A DNA stretch of 64,000 bases from Micractinium sp. NFX-FRZ (Eukaryota > Chlorophyta > Trebouxiophyceae > Chlorellales > Chlorellaceae), in contig JAPTJF010000314.1 of the NCBI GenBank assembly GCA_029339195.1, positions 1 through 64,000 of the forward strand, in the 5' to 3' direction. The position numbers and the translations under genes are program-made. The notes beneath the pieces were generated by a model. That model did not search any database. It had not been told where the DNA came from and saw nothing but the letters and a program-made list of their open reading frames with translations. Position 1 is the first letter of the stretch, and each line of letters begins with the position of its first letter. Of the stretch, positions 42,471 to 53,779 are shown in pieces.

Positions 42471-44815
42471 CTAGTGGGCTCCCCCCGCCTGGGCCGCCTT
42501 CTTCTTGCGCTCCTCGTGCCCCTGGGCCCCCAGCCAGTTGGAGCGGTACACTGTGGGGGGGTGGGGCAGGCAGGGCAGCAAAGAGGTAAGACGTGCCAGA
42601 AGCGAGGTGCTTGGCAGGCAGGCAGGCAGCATGGCAGGAAGGGCCCTCCTGCCGGGCGGCCATGCGGGCAACCCGTCACCCACTGCTGCTGCTGAACCCC
42701 GGGCCACTGCAGGCCTCTGCCCATACCCGGCTCACCTACTCCTCCCCCACTCGCCCACCCACCCACCCAATCCTCACTCTGTTGAGGCGTACACGGTGTA
42801 ACAGGAAGGAAGAAAGGAACTCATACTTCACCCACCCATTCTTCACCCCTTGAATCCCCGACCGCCAATGCACCCTTGCTGACACGCCCCGCCCTTTGTA
42901 CTGCCATTTCACCCGCCCCTCTCCCAAACCCTGCCTCCCTCGCACCCACCCACCCTCGATCTCCCGGATCTTGGCGGCATCATGCGTGAACTTGAACATG
43001 TCCACCCCCTGAAAGGCACAGCACCAAGACAGGCAGGGGCACGTGTGCCAAGGCACAGGCAGGGGAGATGCGGATGAGAGCAGATCCCACGCTCTGCGGT
43101 GGGGCACAGGCAGGGGCGGCCCCAGGGGGAGCCGTAGCTGGCTGCCGGCCGCGCACGCGCCGCAGCGGGCGGCCCTGCACAGCAGTCCGACGGGCACCCA
43201 GGCTGCCACTTGGGCGACCAAGTATCGCCTGCCGCCCCCCAGTTTCCCGCCCGCGCCACGTGCACCCCGCTGTGCATCCCCGGCCCGCCGCCCACTGGCC
43301 TTCACCTTGCACAAGAAGCTGCATGTGATCCTCGACTCGGCCCTCACAAACGTGGCATCCCCACCTAGAACAGGGCTGTGTGCTGGGCTCCTGCCCCGCC
43401 CCTCGACACGACAACCCACGCCCTCACAGTGCGCCTGCCCACCTTGAACAGGGGCGTGTCGCGCGCGGCCCGCCCCTCGAATGCCACAAACATGGTGTGG
43501 TCGTCCACCAGGCCAAACTGGGTGGGCTTCACCTGCCGGGCCAGTAGGGCGGACCAAACGGTTCATAACTGGCGGGCAGGTGGGCGGATGGGTGGACGGT
43601 CGCCAGCTGGGCAGCCCGGTGGCTCGGTAACGGGTCCATCCACCGCCAGGCAAAAGGGGCCCGGGCGGTGGGTGCCCAATGTAATTGATAAATTGACAAC
43701 AACAACTGAACCAGCGGCCAGCTCAGCACTGCTGAGGGCAGCGCCAGCTCAGCAGCTGCCCGCCAGCTCACGTAGATGTCGGGGTACGTCTTCTTCAGCT
43801 CCTGCACATACCGCTGGTAGTCCTGCACACAGGTGGGTGGGTGGGCAGCAGTCCAGGGGAGGCAGTCAGAGCGGTGGGCAGAGCAGGCAGGTGGTGGTTG
43901 CGACATGCGGCGCCGCGTGTGACGGCCGGCAGGTGCCCTGCACCTGAGCAGCCAGCCCGGGAGGCAGGCAGGCCAGCAAGCAGCCTGCTCTGAGCTGGCG
44001 TGTTCTCACTCACCGGGATGCCGAAGCGCCCCTCGTTGCGCACCTGCGCAGGCAGGAAGGCGGGAGGGGCGCACGGGGGCACTCATGCGTGGTGCAAGCA
44101 GGAGGGAAGGGTGCCTCCGCGGCCTCTGACAGCGCCACAGTTGGCCAGCTGCACTGCGTTGGCTTGCTGGGCAGCATTCACAGATAGCCGCTCCCTCTGT
44201 CCGCACCAGGCAGCTAGCACCCGGCGCTCTGCAGCAGGTTGCCCCTGGCCGCACGCACTACCCCTTCACACAGCCCGGTGGCACAGCCCCGTCTCACCAT
44301 GTCCTTGTGCTGCACCCCGGGCGACAGGATCTTGTGGCAAATCTCAGTGTTGCCGGCGCTCATGAGCTCGTTGAAGTATTCCAGCATCAGGTTGACCATC
44401 TGGGGCAGAAAATAAGGGTGCAGAGAGATGGGCACATCAGCAGTTGGGTGCACAGGTCAGGTCAGGTGGAGCAAGGCAGCAGGGCGGAAGCCACGGCAGT
44501 CACACCGGTGGCAGCACTTCAATCCCACCGCTGGCAGGCGACTTGCCCAGGCAGCCCTGCTGGCGGCAGTCCCATTGTGGCGAGAAGCGATTGAGAGCCT
44601 CGAACACATGGCTTTGTCACCTTGGTGGCGCGCAGGTGATCGGGGGAAGCCTCGAGGGAGGCTGCTGCGCCATTGCTGGCATGACCTTGGCTGCCTTCTT
44701 TGAAGGCTCTGATGGGCTGCCTGGCTGGCTGCCGAGCGGCTGGCCGCTGGGCGGCGTGTCGGAAGCGGCGACCGGGCGCAACCCTTAGCGTGGCGCTGCA
44801 GCTGACGGCGAGCAT
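42471..44815 (-). CDS. Plastid-targeted SnoaL/NTF2-fold protein 3
   Basis: Seven exons in transcript order: 44815-44621, 44399-44298, 44043-44014, 43822-43772, 43532-43443, 43008-42954, 42550-42471; 200 residues. Exons 2-6 have exactly the lengths of gene 2 (102, 30, 51, 90, 55), so the two are tandem duplicates. Transit peptide-like start 'MLAVSCSATLRVAPGRRFRH'; mature part 'MVNLMLEYFNELMSAGNTEI', 'VRNEGRFGIP', 'DYQRYVQELKKTYPDIY', 'VDDHTMFVAFEGRAARDTP', 'GVDMFKFTHDAAKIREIE' and 'VYRSNWLGAQGHEERKKK'. The exon 1 end was placed at AAG|GTGACA (44621) because it keeps phase 0 with exon 2. The tail is shorter than in gene 2. Function beyond the fold is unknown. Confidence 0.75.
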
Positions 44816-46038
44816 GATGGAGAGTCGATGGTAGGGTAGGAAGTGGGAGAGAACAGCAGAACAAGGGAGTGAAGGAGCGGGGGCGGCAGAAGTTGCCACC
44901 TGAGCGGCCCGCCGTACAGCTCCACATGTGAGTGGAGGAACAATAGCCGGGGCATGCTAGGCGAATACAGTCATGTTAAGAACTGGAGCTAGCCTCACCT
45001 GGGTAAGAGGGTAAACACATTTAGTGGCCAAAGAAGTTTTCACAGGTTGGGAAGTGCAGCAGGCACTGCCCCCCTCCTGAGGCCACCGGGGCCTCGACAC
45101 CTGGCGGCGGCGGCAGTCACCTTCCTGCAACCCATCCTCAGTGCAACTTGTTGAATAGCCGGCCCTCTTGACTGGCATCAACCGGCCATCGAACTTTGTC
45201 ACGAGGCACAACGAAACCAGAACGCCGCAGAATGCGAGCGGCACCCACACGCCCCTCCAGCAGGCATCGATTTGCACCCTGGCAACCACGTGGTGGGGCA
45301 GGCACCCTGCCTCCCAGCACCCAACAAGCACGCATCAGCTGTTTGCAGGTGAGGCAGCAGCTGTGCCGGCCAAACTTTCTGTTATTCAAGCACTTGCTTG
45401 AGAGCAACTGCAACACTTTTGGACAGAAGAGCATGTCTGCCTTTCAGGACTGTGGCTCAAGTGCTTCCACTGCATTTCCCCGCCCTCACGCAAAGCTTTC
45501 ACAGTTGGCCTGGAACGGACCGCGTGGATGTTTGACACTGCGCATCACGAGTGTGACAGATGGGGACAGTTGGGAAGAATGGGGGGACGGTAGCGGACAA
45601 GTCAGGGAGGAGGGTTGGGGTGAAAGAATGGAATTGCATGGGGATGGGGATGCCGGGGAGCACTGAAAGCCCGACACACTTGGGGCACGCTCTGCTCTGC
45701 TGTGGCCAGCTTCAAGTCACCGCTGCCAGCTGTCCGGCGCAGCAAGCAGCAGCCCAGGATGCGTTGCTCCCGCTGCTGCTGCGTGCCGCCGCTCTGTGTG
45801 CCGCCGCGCGGCTGCGCTCTACGCCGCCACCGCCTCCTTCTTGCCGGCGCAGCAAGGCTTGGTCCTGCCACAGCAGTGGGGCGCAGGGCGGCTGGCCGTT
45901 TGGTGTCACGAGGGCGCAGACGTGCGTGTAATCGTGCGGGAAACGCCCTCACTGCGGTAGCTGGCTGGTGCCTTTGGCTTGATTTCCTGCTGGCTTCCTC
46001 AACCCCACGCCTTTGGGCTGCAATCTTCTGCTTCATCA
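44816..46038. other. Intergenic region, SnoaL-like gene 3 to SAM carrier
   Basis: About 1.2 kb with the promoter of SnoaL-like gene 3 and the 3' UTR of the carrier. I see no conserved ORF, repeat or RNA gene. Confidence 0.45.
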
Positions 46039-48826
46039 TCACCTGGGCTGGGGCTTGGGTGCGTAGGCGCGCTTGGAGGCCTCAAGCACGGTGAAGAAGA
46101 CGGAGCCTCCGAGGCCAATCCAGATGACGCGCGGCTCCCAGCCCCTGTGTGGGGCGGAAAAAGAACACACATTGGTTGGTAAGAAGCCAAGGAGAGAACA
46201 GCGGCATCAAGCCAATGCATCAAGCCAATGGGAGGACGTTGTCATCAAGCTGGGCAGCGGGGGGAGCAGACAGGGGAGACGACGGGGGAGGCAGGCAGGG
46301 GCCAGGGCGGGCCAGAGGGGGTGAGGCAGGGCCAAGGTGCCGGTGGGCGGTGGGGCGGCCACGCCGCGCAGGCCTTCCATGCACCCGTGCCCGCCCCCGC
46401 ACCACCCCGGCCCCATTCGGTGCACTGCGCCCGGCAGTCAGCAATTCCACTCACTTCTCCCCTACACGCCATTCACAAGCGCCACCCAACCTCAGCGCAC
46501 CCCCTCGAGGCCCGCTGCCCCACCCTATGCAACCACACAATCACATACCCCCCACCACACCTGAAGAGGGCGCCGGTCCCCTCCTCCCGCATGATCTTGG
46601 TGGCGCAGTCCACAACACCCTTGTACTGCCCTGCACACGTGGCAGGCAGGCAGTACATCAGTGCGGCACGGGTTGGCGCAGGCTGGCAGGCAGGGCAGGC
46701 TGGGCGAGGGGGCAGGCTTGGCAGGCTGGGCGGCGGCGGCGCAGGAGGCCCCTTGAGTTCATGGGGGCTGCTGGGCTCTCACCCTGCCCTGCCTGCTGCC
46801 ACTAGCCCTGACCGCCCAAGGATGCCCACCGAAGGTCCCCCACTGTGCCCTCCCTCCGGCATCACCAGCACAGACTCCACCAGCACGCACCCGACGTGCC
46901 CTGCAGCATGAGCCGCGTCTTGAGCACATCCAGCGGCGTGGTGACCAGGCCGGTGAAGGCGCCAGCCACCGCCCCAAACAGTGAGTGCTCCGCAGAGTTC
47001 AGGTCACGCTCGCCCTTGAGCACCGTCACCTGGTAGCTGCAGGCGGGGTGGAGGCAGGGGTTGGGAAAGCAGTCAAATGGGGGATTAGCAGGTGATGGGG
47101 GACGCTGTAGAACTTGGTGCAGGCGTGCCTTGAACACCGCCACCTGGCAGCTGCGAAGCAACAGTGGCAGCGTGGGTGTGTGTGTGTTTGAGCAAGCAGG
47201 ACGGCTTGCACAAGCTGGCCCCTTCCGCGCTCTTCCCCACGCGTTTGGCTCCACACCCGCCCTCCCGCTCATGCCCCCTGTCCTCCTGCCAGCTCACCCC
47301 TTCTTGAACTGCTCGTAGGCCACAAACTCGATGGCATCAAAGGGCAGGTCGCGCAGGAGGAAGGATCCGTAGCCGGCAAAGATGCCGCGCCGCCCCTCCT
47401 TGGCCAGGATCGTGCGCAGCGCGGTCCACGCGTGCTGGAACTCGCCTGCGCACGGGGGAAGGGGCGGAGGAAGGAGATGCATGCATGAGGAAGGGAGCCG
47501 AGTGGTGGGTGGAACGGATCCAGAGGAGGAGCATTAAACAGTCGGGAGGGTGCGCAGCGCAGTCCAGGCATGCTTGGGCCCGCCTGGGTGGATGGGGCCG
47601 GCAGGTGCAGAGCGGGGGGGGTGAGGGAGAGGGCATGGGCCAGGAGCGGGGGACCCCACACACACCTGCACAACAGACGCTGGCGTTCAACCACACACTC
47701 TCCCCCCGCACACACACAACAAGGATTAGCCCATGGCGCAAACACACACACACACACTCACAACACATGCTCACCCGTCTGCATGCGCGTCTTCACCACC
47801 TCCGTCGGGACGCGCACCAGCGAGGAGGCCACGCCGGCCGCCACGCCGCCCGCAAGCGGTCCCAGGAACTGCTGCTGCTCGCTCACCCGCGCCATGACGG
47901 CCTGCACACGAACCGGGGGGGCCAGCACAGCACAGCACAGCGGTGGGCCGACTTCTTGACCGCATGGGCGGCACTACAGGTGGCAAGAGGCGTGCCCCCC
48001 CGCCCCCCACCCACCACAACCATCACACATAAGCAACATGCCAAGCAGTTGGACGCTTCTACCTGCAACCCACCTGCTTGACTGGCTCGTAGACGGCCAT
48101 GAAAATGGCTGAGGCTGGCGCCACCCCCGCCAGGTTGCCCCACACCCCGGCATACAGGCTGCGCCCGCCGCCCGCCTGCAGCAGCGCACGGATGCCGCCG
48201 CCGGAGCGCATCGCCTGCAGCCGCGTCTTGATCGTGTCAATGGGGTACAGGGCTGCGGGGAGGAGGTGGTGGGGCAGGGTGGAGGTGGTCAGGGCGAGGG
48301 GGGAAGCAGTTTAGGGGCAAGAGCTGCGCCGGCCAGGCTGTGCATTGCCTGGTGTGCCAGCATGGCATGCGTGGCTCCCCGACCCACAGCTGCATGCATG
48401 CGAGCGGCGCCGACACGGCACTGCCGGCTTGCCCAGCTGCGCTTGGCTGTGGGCTGCCGCTGCCACCACATGCGCCTGGCCCCCCATGCCACACATGCCA
48501 CACGCACCCGCCTCCACAGAGCATCCAGCGGTGGCGCCCGCCGCCAGGTTGCCAGCAGTGATGCGCCACTGTGGCACCCCCTCCAGGTTCAGGGGCTTTG
48601 ACTCGGCTGCGCTGGCCACCATGAAGGCCGGCACATGCTGCTTGCCACTGCTGCTGCTGCTGGGGGCTGCCTGCATGCTGACGCTGGCAAAAGGCAGACC
48701 GGCGGCGGCAGAGCTGCGGCGGCGCCGGCGCTCAGACAGCAGCGCCGGCTGGGCGGCGTCCACCAGCTCGAAATCCAGCTCCCCCAGCTGCCGGCGCCCG
48801 AGCTGGCTGGTGGCTGAGAGTGCCAT
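46039..48826 (-). CDS. S-adenosylmethionine carrier (mitochondrial carrier family)
   Basis: Seven exons in transcript order: 48826-48508, 48252-48074, 47901-47775, 47445-47298, 47036-46891, 46630-46561, 46144-46039; 364 residues. Three carrier repeats carry the family signature: 'YPIDTIKTRLQ', 'VPTEVVKTRMQTG' and 'TPLDVLKTRLMLQG'. 'GYGSFLLRDLPFDAIEF', 'YKGVVDCATKIMREEG' and 'PRVIWIGLGGSVFF' are close to plant SAMC1/SAMTL, which exchange cytosolic SAM for S-adenosylhomocysteine across the plastid envelope or mitochondrial inner membrane. The first about 95 residues before repeat 1 are Ser/Arg/Ala-rich with an SSSSSG run and fit a plastid or mitochondrial presequence. Exon 1 ends at GCGG|GTGCGT, which gives 'SVEAALYPID' across the junction. 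Introns 3 and 4 each contain a decayed copy of the start of the following exon. Confidence 0.9.
47120..47155 (-). repeat. Relic of SAM carrier exon 5 start
   Basis: On the minus strand an acceptor (TTCGCAG) is followed by CTGCCAGGTGGCGGTGTTCA and AGGC, a decayed copy of CTACCAGGTGACGGTGCTCA and AGGG at 47036. Confidence 0.75.
47549..47590 (-). repeat. Relic of SAM carrier exon 4 start
   Basis: Sequence TGCGCAGCGCAGTCCAGGCA then TGCTTGGGCCCGCCTG (plus strand) copies 47413-47448, the acceptor end of the exon that starts at 47445, with substitutions. Confidence 0.65.
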
Positions 48827-49320
48827 GTAAAACTCCGGTGCAACTGGCGAGGGTCAGGAGGGTCGGCCAAGCTGCATGCACCGCCCTGGTAACCCTGGTA
48901 CACTGGTATCGCTGCGGGATGGCGACCTTGGGGAGCGGATGGGGTGCCCAATCTGCTGCTGCTGCGCTTCCCGAGCGCAGCACGGTGCGTCCCCTAGTGC
49001 CATTTCCATGTGCACGCTCTCCGTTGATTAAAGCAGGAGTTTCATATCTCTCTGCATTGATCAGCCCGCTTACTCTGCATCAACGAGAGACTTGTCCTGC
49101 AGCGTCCGACTGGCGGGCAGACAGAGGAGGGCAGGCAGCGTTTGAGGACGCCAGAATTGGCTAGCTGGATCGTGGCTGGCGCGAACAGCAGAAGAAAACG
49201 TGAACAAGGTTGCGCGAGTGCTGCAGGCCGGGCGGCGGTGGGGCACGCCGGCGGCCAGTGGCGGGCGGCTCTCAGCCAGGGGTGGTGGGGGCAAACGGGC
49301 GAGCGAGTTGCGTTGCCGGC
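48827..49320. promoter_or_regulatory. Divergent promoter region, SAM carrier/PP2C
   Basis: About 490 bases between divergent start codons. No clear TATA box or repeated motif seen. Confidence 0.5.
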
Positions 49321-52300
49321 ATGAGCAGGCAACACATGGCGGCACCAATATCCAGACCATCTGTCAAGCTCTTGGACCCTGCTGCACCTGAGCCGGTTCA
49401 TTCGCCGGCCGTAGCGGCATCGGCACACTCGCCTGCCGCGCCTGCGTCGGCACACTCGCCGGCAGCACCTCACACAGCGCAGCAGCCCGCCTCGCAGCAG
49501 CAGCAGCAGCGGCAGCAGAAGCAGCCTGAGCAGCACACCCCTGCAGCAGGCGTGCCTCCGGCACAGCAGCAGCAGCAGCAGCAGCAAACTGACCAGCATG
49601 CGTCCACTTCAAGCTCGCCCGCAGCGCCCCAGCAGCACACGGCCGCCTGGACCCCCAACTTTGCAGTGCTGTGCGGCGAGAGCAGTCTGCCTGGCAGCCG
49701 GTATGGCGCACTGAACCAAGATTATGTGGTGAGTCTCCTCTGTGTGATGGGAGGGCTGAGCAGTTGTGTGGGCTTGGGGTGGGGACATAGAGCCATGCGG
49801 ATGCTGCGACGGCACCCGCTGTCTCTGCCTGCCTCAGCCTGTAAGCTAGCTGAGCCAAAGCCCCCCGGGCCTGCCCCTCGTGTAATCTTGCCCACCGAAT
49901 CACAGATCACTCGGGAGCTGCACGATGCCAAGCACCTGCGCAAGCACCGCTGGCCCCAGTGCTGCATGACATGTGTGCTGGTGAGCTGGCGGCCGCCAGG
50001 CTGGCACCAGGGGAGCCTGTAAGCCTGCGTTTGAACCTGCGCATTGCCCTGCAGCGCCGTTCGGGATGGCAGCAGGGCGACAGCAGAGTTGGATGGGTGA
50101 GGAGGGAGGCCGCAGCGTCACGCTTCCGCTCTGGGCACAAATGGACTGGCCCTGGCACCGGACCTCCCCCTGCCCAGGCCGCATCTTGCCTCACTGCCTC
50201 CCGAGTGTGGGCCTTGGCACTGCTGCAATCATCAAACTGCTGCATTCATGATGTTCCCCGCCAGTGCTCCCCACCAGAACGGCATGCCATGCTGCCGCCT
50301 CAATTCGCTGCCCTTCAACCCTAACTGCACTCACCATGCTGCCTGCTGCCCCACCAGATGTACTGCCTACAAATTGCCTACAAATCCCCCTCTCAGGATG
50401 GGCACGGCATGCTTGGGGAGATGGCTGCCCAGGAGGCGGGGAGGGCCATCATAGCCAGCCTGCAGCACAGCGACCTGCGCCACCGGCAGCTGGAGGGTGC
50501 GTGAAGCGGGGGCGTGGGCGAGGGCGGGGGCCTGCCAGGGTGGCGTGCACCCCCACCAGCCACCGCATGGGCGTGCCATCCGCAGCAGCACACCTGCGAA
50601 TGCCTTGCACACAACTTTATCTGCCCCTCCCCTCCGCAGGACACTGCAGAATGCATCCGCCCTCCCACCGCCCGCCTGTCCCCGCCCCTGCCCCCGCCCC
50701 TGCTCACCGCCTGCAGATCTGGATGCCCGGCAGGTGGAGGCGCTGGTGCAGGCTGCATTCAAGGAGGGCCACTATGCCGCCCTGCGCGTGTTTGACCACG
50801 CACCCCACACCTATATCTTCCCTCTGGGCGCCAGGTGAGCAAGTGGCACTGGCAGTGGCCGGGCAGGGCAGAGACACGCCGGCTGGGCAGTGGGCGGGGG
50901 CAGGCAGCGAGCAGGGGCGCGCTTGGAGTAGGGCTGCAAGGCAGCGGAGTGTGCGCGATTGGCTGGGGGAGGCAGCATGCTGGCTGGCTGGCGGTGCTAC
51001 TCCAAGGTGTAGTATGTAGCTAATCGCTGTGTTGCTCCGTTTCTGCCCTTGCAGCCACCAGCAGCGGTACATTCTCCGGCAAGACCCGGCCACCGGCGAC
51101 AAGGCAAGTACGGGAGGCGGGGCAGATGTGTGTCAACACACCTGGCCGGCTGGTTCTGCTCACTGGTGCCAGCCATGCACTCGCATGCATGCAGCCCTCT
51201 CTTGCTCTGCAAGGCCACACACATGCCTGCGGGGCCTAGTGGCTCACCTTTCTAGTCTAGTCGTTACAGCTTGCCACATCCCCTAGAGGAAACAACTTCT
51301 GGACGAACCATATCCTGAGTGGCTCACCCCATACCTTTGCCGCTCTGCCATGCGACCCTGCGCCCTCTGCTGCACATGCTGCACTGTTGTCCCTCACACG
51401 CAGGTCTACTCCTGCCCCTATGTGGGGGCCCGCATGCTGGAGTTTGGGACCACTGCCACCGTGGCGCTGGTGCAGGTGGGGGGGCGTTGGGCAGCACTGA
51501 AGGGCAGTCACAGTAGGTATGGCTGTCGGGGGAGGCCTGCCTGTGCCGCCGGGAGCGTGGAAACTGCGCCCAGCTTGCACCGGCCGCCTACCTGCCTGCC
51601 TGCCTGCCTGCCTGCATCTGTCGGAGGCCACCTGTGGCAGCTCACTCTGCCCTGCTCCCCGCGGCACCGCCCCTGGAGAGACCTCCTCACTTCTGCACCC
51701 ACCCTCCTGCCTCCCACCCACCTAACCCATCCGGGCCCCGCTCCCCTCAGCTGCTCCACCCTCAGCAGGGGCCGGCAGTCGAGGCTGCCTCCGGTGCGAC
51801 CCACACACGTGCTGGCTGTGCCCCCTCCCGCTGCAGGGCACCACGCTGGTGGTGGGCGGCGTGGGCGACAGCCTGGCGGTGCTGGGGCGGGAGGAGGGGG
51901 AGGAGTACTGGGCGGACACGGGTGGGTGGGTGGGTGGGTGGGTGGGACTGAAGGGCTCAAGGGTGGGTGCCAAGCCAGAAGGTATTGAGCCTGCCCGCCC
52001 GCCTGCCCGCCTGCCCGCCTGCTCGTCCCTTCCACCCAGCCGCCGCACCCCGCCTGCCAGCCTGTCCCCTCACCCAGCAGCTGCCCCCCTCCTGCACCCC
52101 TTTCTTCATGGCACACACCCCCGTGTGCCACCCCACCAACCCACCCCCGCCCCTCCTCCTCAGTGTCCACCCGCCACTCTGGGTGGGAGCCCGGCGAGCA
52201 GCGGCGCCTGCAGGAGCAGTGCGGGGACGCTGTGTCCATTGACCCCGAGGACGGTTATCTCACAGTGGAGGAGGGGCGGCTGCGTGGGTGAGCTGGCAGC

Positions 52301-53270
52301 TGCCAGCCGAGGTGGCAGGCACAGCAAGCAAGCAGGAGCGCAGCAGCGCAGCATGCACAGCATGAGTGGGCCACACGGACACAGCGTCTGCTGGTCAGCG
52401 CATATACAGCGTCTGGCGGTGCGGCCCGCTTTGTCACGAGGCACAACGGTTGTGCCCACCTGACCTCCTTTCGCTGGCCTGCCTGGCCCCACTTCTCTCA
52501 ACATCTTGCCCTTTGTGCCGCTCCATGCTTTGCAGCTTCCAGCTGGCCATGACTCGCGCGCTGGGCCACAGGCTGCTGTCGGCATATGGGGTGGATGCCA
52601 CGCCCTCAGGTCTCCCCTGCCTGCATGCTGCCTGTTCTGGCCCTGGCTCGCCTGCGAGCTTGCAGTGAAGCCAGCCTGCCCGCCTGCCGTGCAGCTTGCT
52701 GACGCCATGTTGCCTGACCTGGCTTGCCTGGTCCTCAACCCACGTGGTGGAGGCAGCAAGGGCGGCGGCGCTGTTGAGAGTGGGCTCTGACCCAGCAGTG
52801 CTGGCCCCACCCGTGCGCAAGGTGCCGCCACCTCCAGCTCCGCACCCCCCCACCCGTGCGCGTGCCTGCAGTGACCATCCATTCCTTGCGTCCTGAGCAC
52901 ATCTGCCTCATCGTGGCCACAGACGGGGTGTGGGAGGTGAGGCCAGGGTTGCATGCCGGAGGTGGGAGTGGTGGCGTGGGAGGCGTTCCACAGGCAGCCA
53001 CTTTCTGCTCAGCAGGCTGGCACCTTTGAGTCTCAACTTTTGTACTCACTTACCAGAAGCCGCCCCCCACGCTCCTCACCCCGGCAGGTGCTGAGCCCTG
53101 GCGAGGCGGTCAAGCTTGTGTGTGATGCCCTGGCTGAGGGGCGCGACGCGGCATCGGCGGCGCACGCCCTGTGCCACGAGGCGGTGCGCCTCGCCAGCAG
53201 CGGCCCCGTGCGCGCTCAGAACCGGGCGGACAACACCAGCGGAAGCTTGCTGGTCTTTGCAGAGCTGTGA
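49321..53270 (+). CDS. PP2C-type (PPM) protein phosphatase
   Basis: Eleven exons: 49321-49728, 49906-49980, 50397-50496, 50717-50834, 51055-51103, 51404-51475, 51837-51921, 52164-52287, 52536-52609, 52872-52936, 53088-53270; 450 residues. The first about 110 residues are low complexity: repeated 'SPAAPASAHSP' units, then Gln runs. The catalytic domain begins with 'RYGALNQDYV'; then 'CVLDGHGMLGE' (metal-binding Asp-Gly-His-Gly), 'TATVALVQGTTLVVGGVGDS' (typical 'GSTA...ANVGDSR' region), 'SIDPEDGYLTVEEG', 'LIVATDGVWEVLSPGEAV' and the final 'ADNTSGSLLVFAEL' (metal-binding Asp-Asn). It should dephosphorylate Ser/Thr with Mn/Mg. No transit peptide is obvious. The intron after 51103 appears to begin with GC (AAG|GCAAGT); the only nearby GT would shift the frame. 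Confidence 0.85.
51592..51614. repeat. (TGCC)n microsatellite
   Basis: About six tandem CTGC units in a PP2C intron. Confidence 0.8.
51920..51946 (+). promoter_or_regulatory. G-quadruplex-type (GGGT)6GGG run at a 5' splice site
   Basis: Seven GGG runs separated by single T, starting at the last bases of PP2C exon 7 and covering its GT donor (51922-51923). Such spacing is the most stable type of intramolecular G-quadruplex, and here it would form in the pre-mRNA. Confidence 0.75.
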
Positions 53271-53779
53271 ATCGAATGTTGCTTGACATCGTTTTTGGAG
53301 AATGACGAGCCTGGTTCAAGAAGATTAGGGCTGGGCTGGGCGCCGGCGCCTCGCAAAGCTTCCTGTGGCAGTGGCGGCGGTGATCCTGATGTTCCCTCGC
53401 TCGCTCCTATAAGACGAATCATGTGCTCTGCGTCCCTATTTTGTTCTGTGAAAGCCTTGAATGCCTGAACAGCTGCCGTACGGTGGCCGAGCTTGCACAG
53501 TCGAGCAGTTGCAAGCGAGGGCTGAGCAAGGGACTGGCGTGCATGCCGCCTTTCCGGGCCAAGGCGCAACATCACAGCTGGGGTGGGAGACGTGCCGGAG
53601 CAGGATGAGCAATCACGCATTGGCCAGCTTGGCGGACTAGTGGCCAGGAAGTGGGGTGAGCAGGCTGCGAACGCGTATCCAAGACCTCCTGCTGACATTC
53701 TTCGCATCCTAAACAGTCCATATTTCACCTTGCTTCTCGCCCCAACCACTAAGAACCGGAGCAGCCAAAGCTTTTTACA
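53271..53779. other. Intergenic region, PP2C to LSF2
   Basis: About 500 bases in tandem orientation: 3' UTR of the phosphatase and promoter of LSF2. The short ORFs show no recognisable content. Confidence 0.5.
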
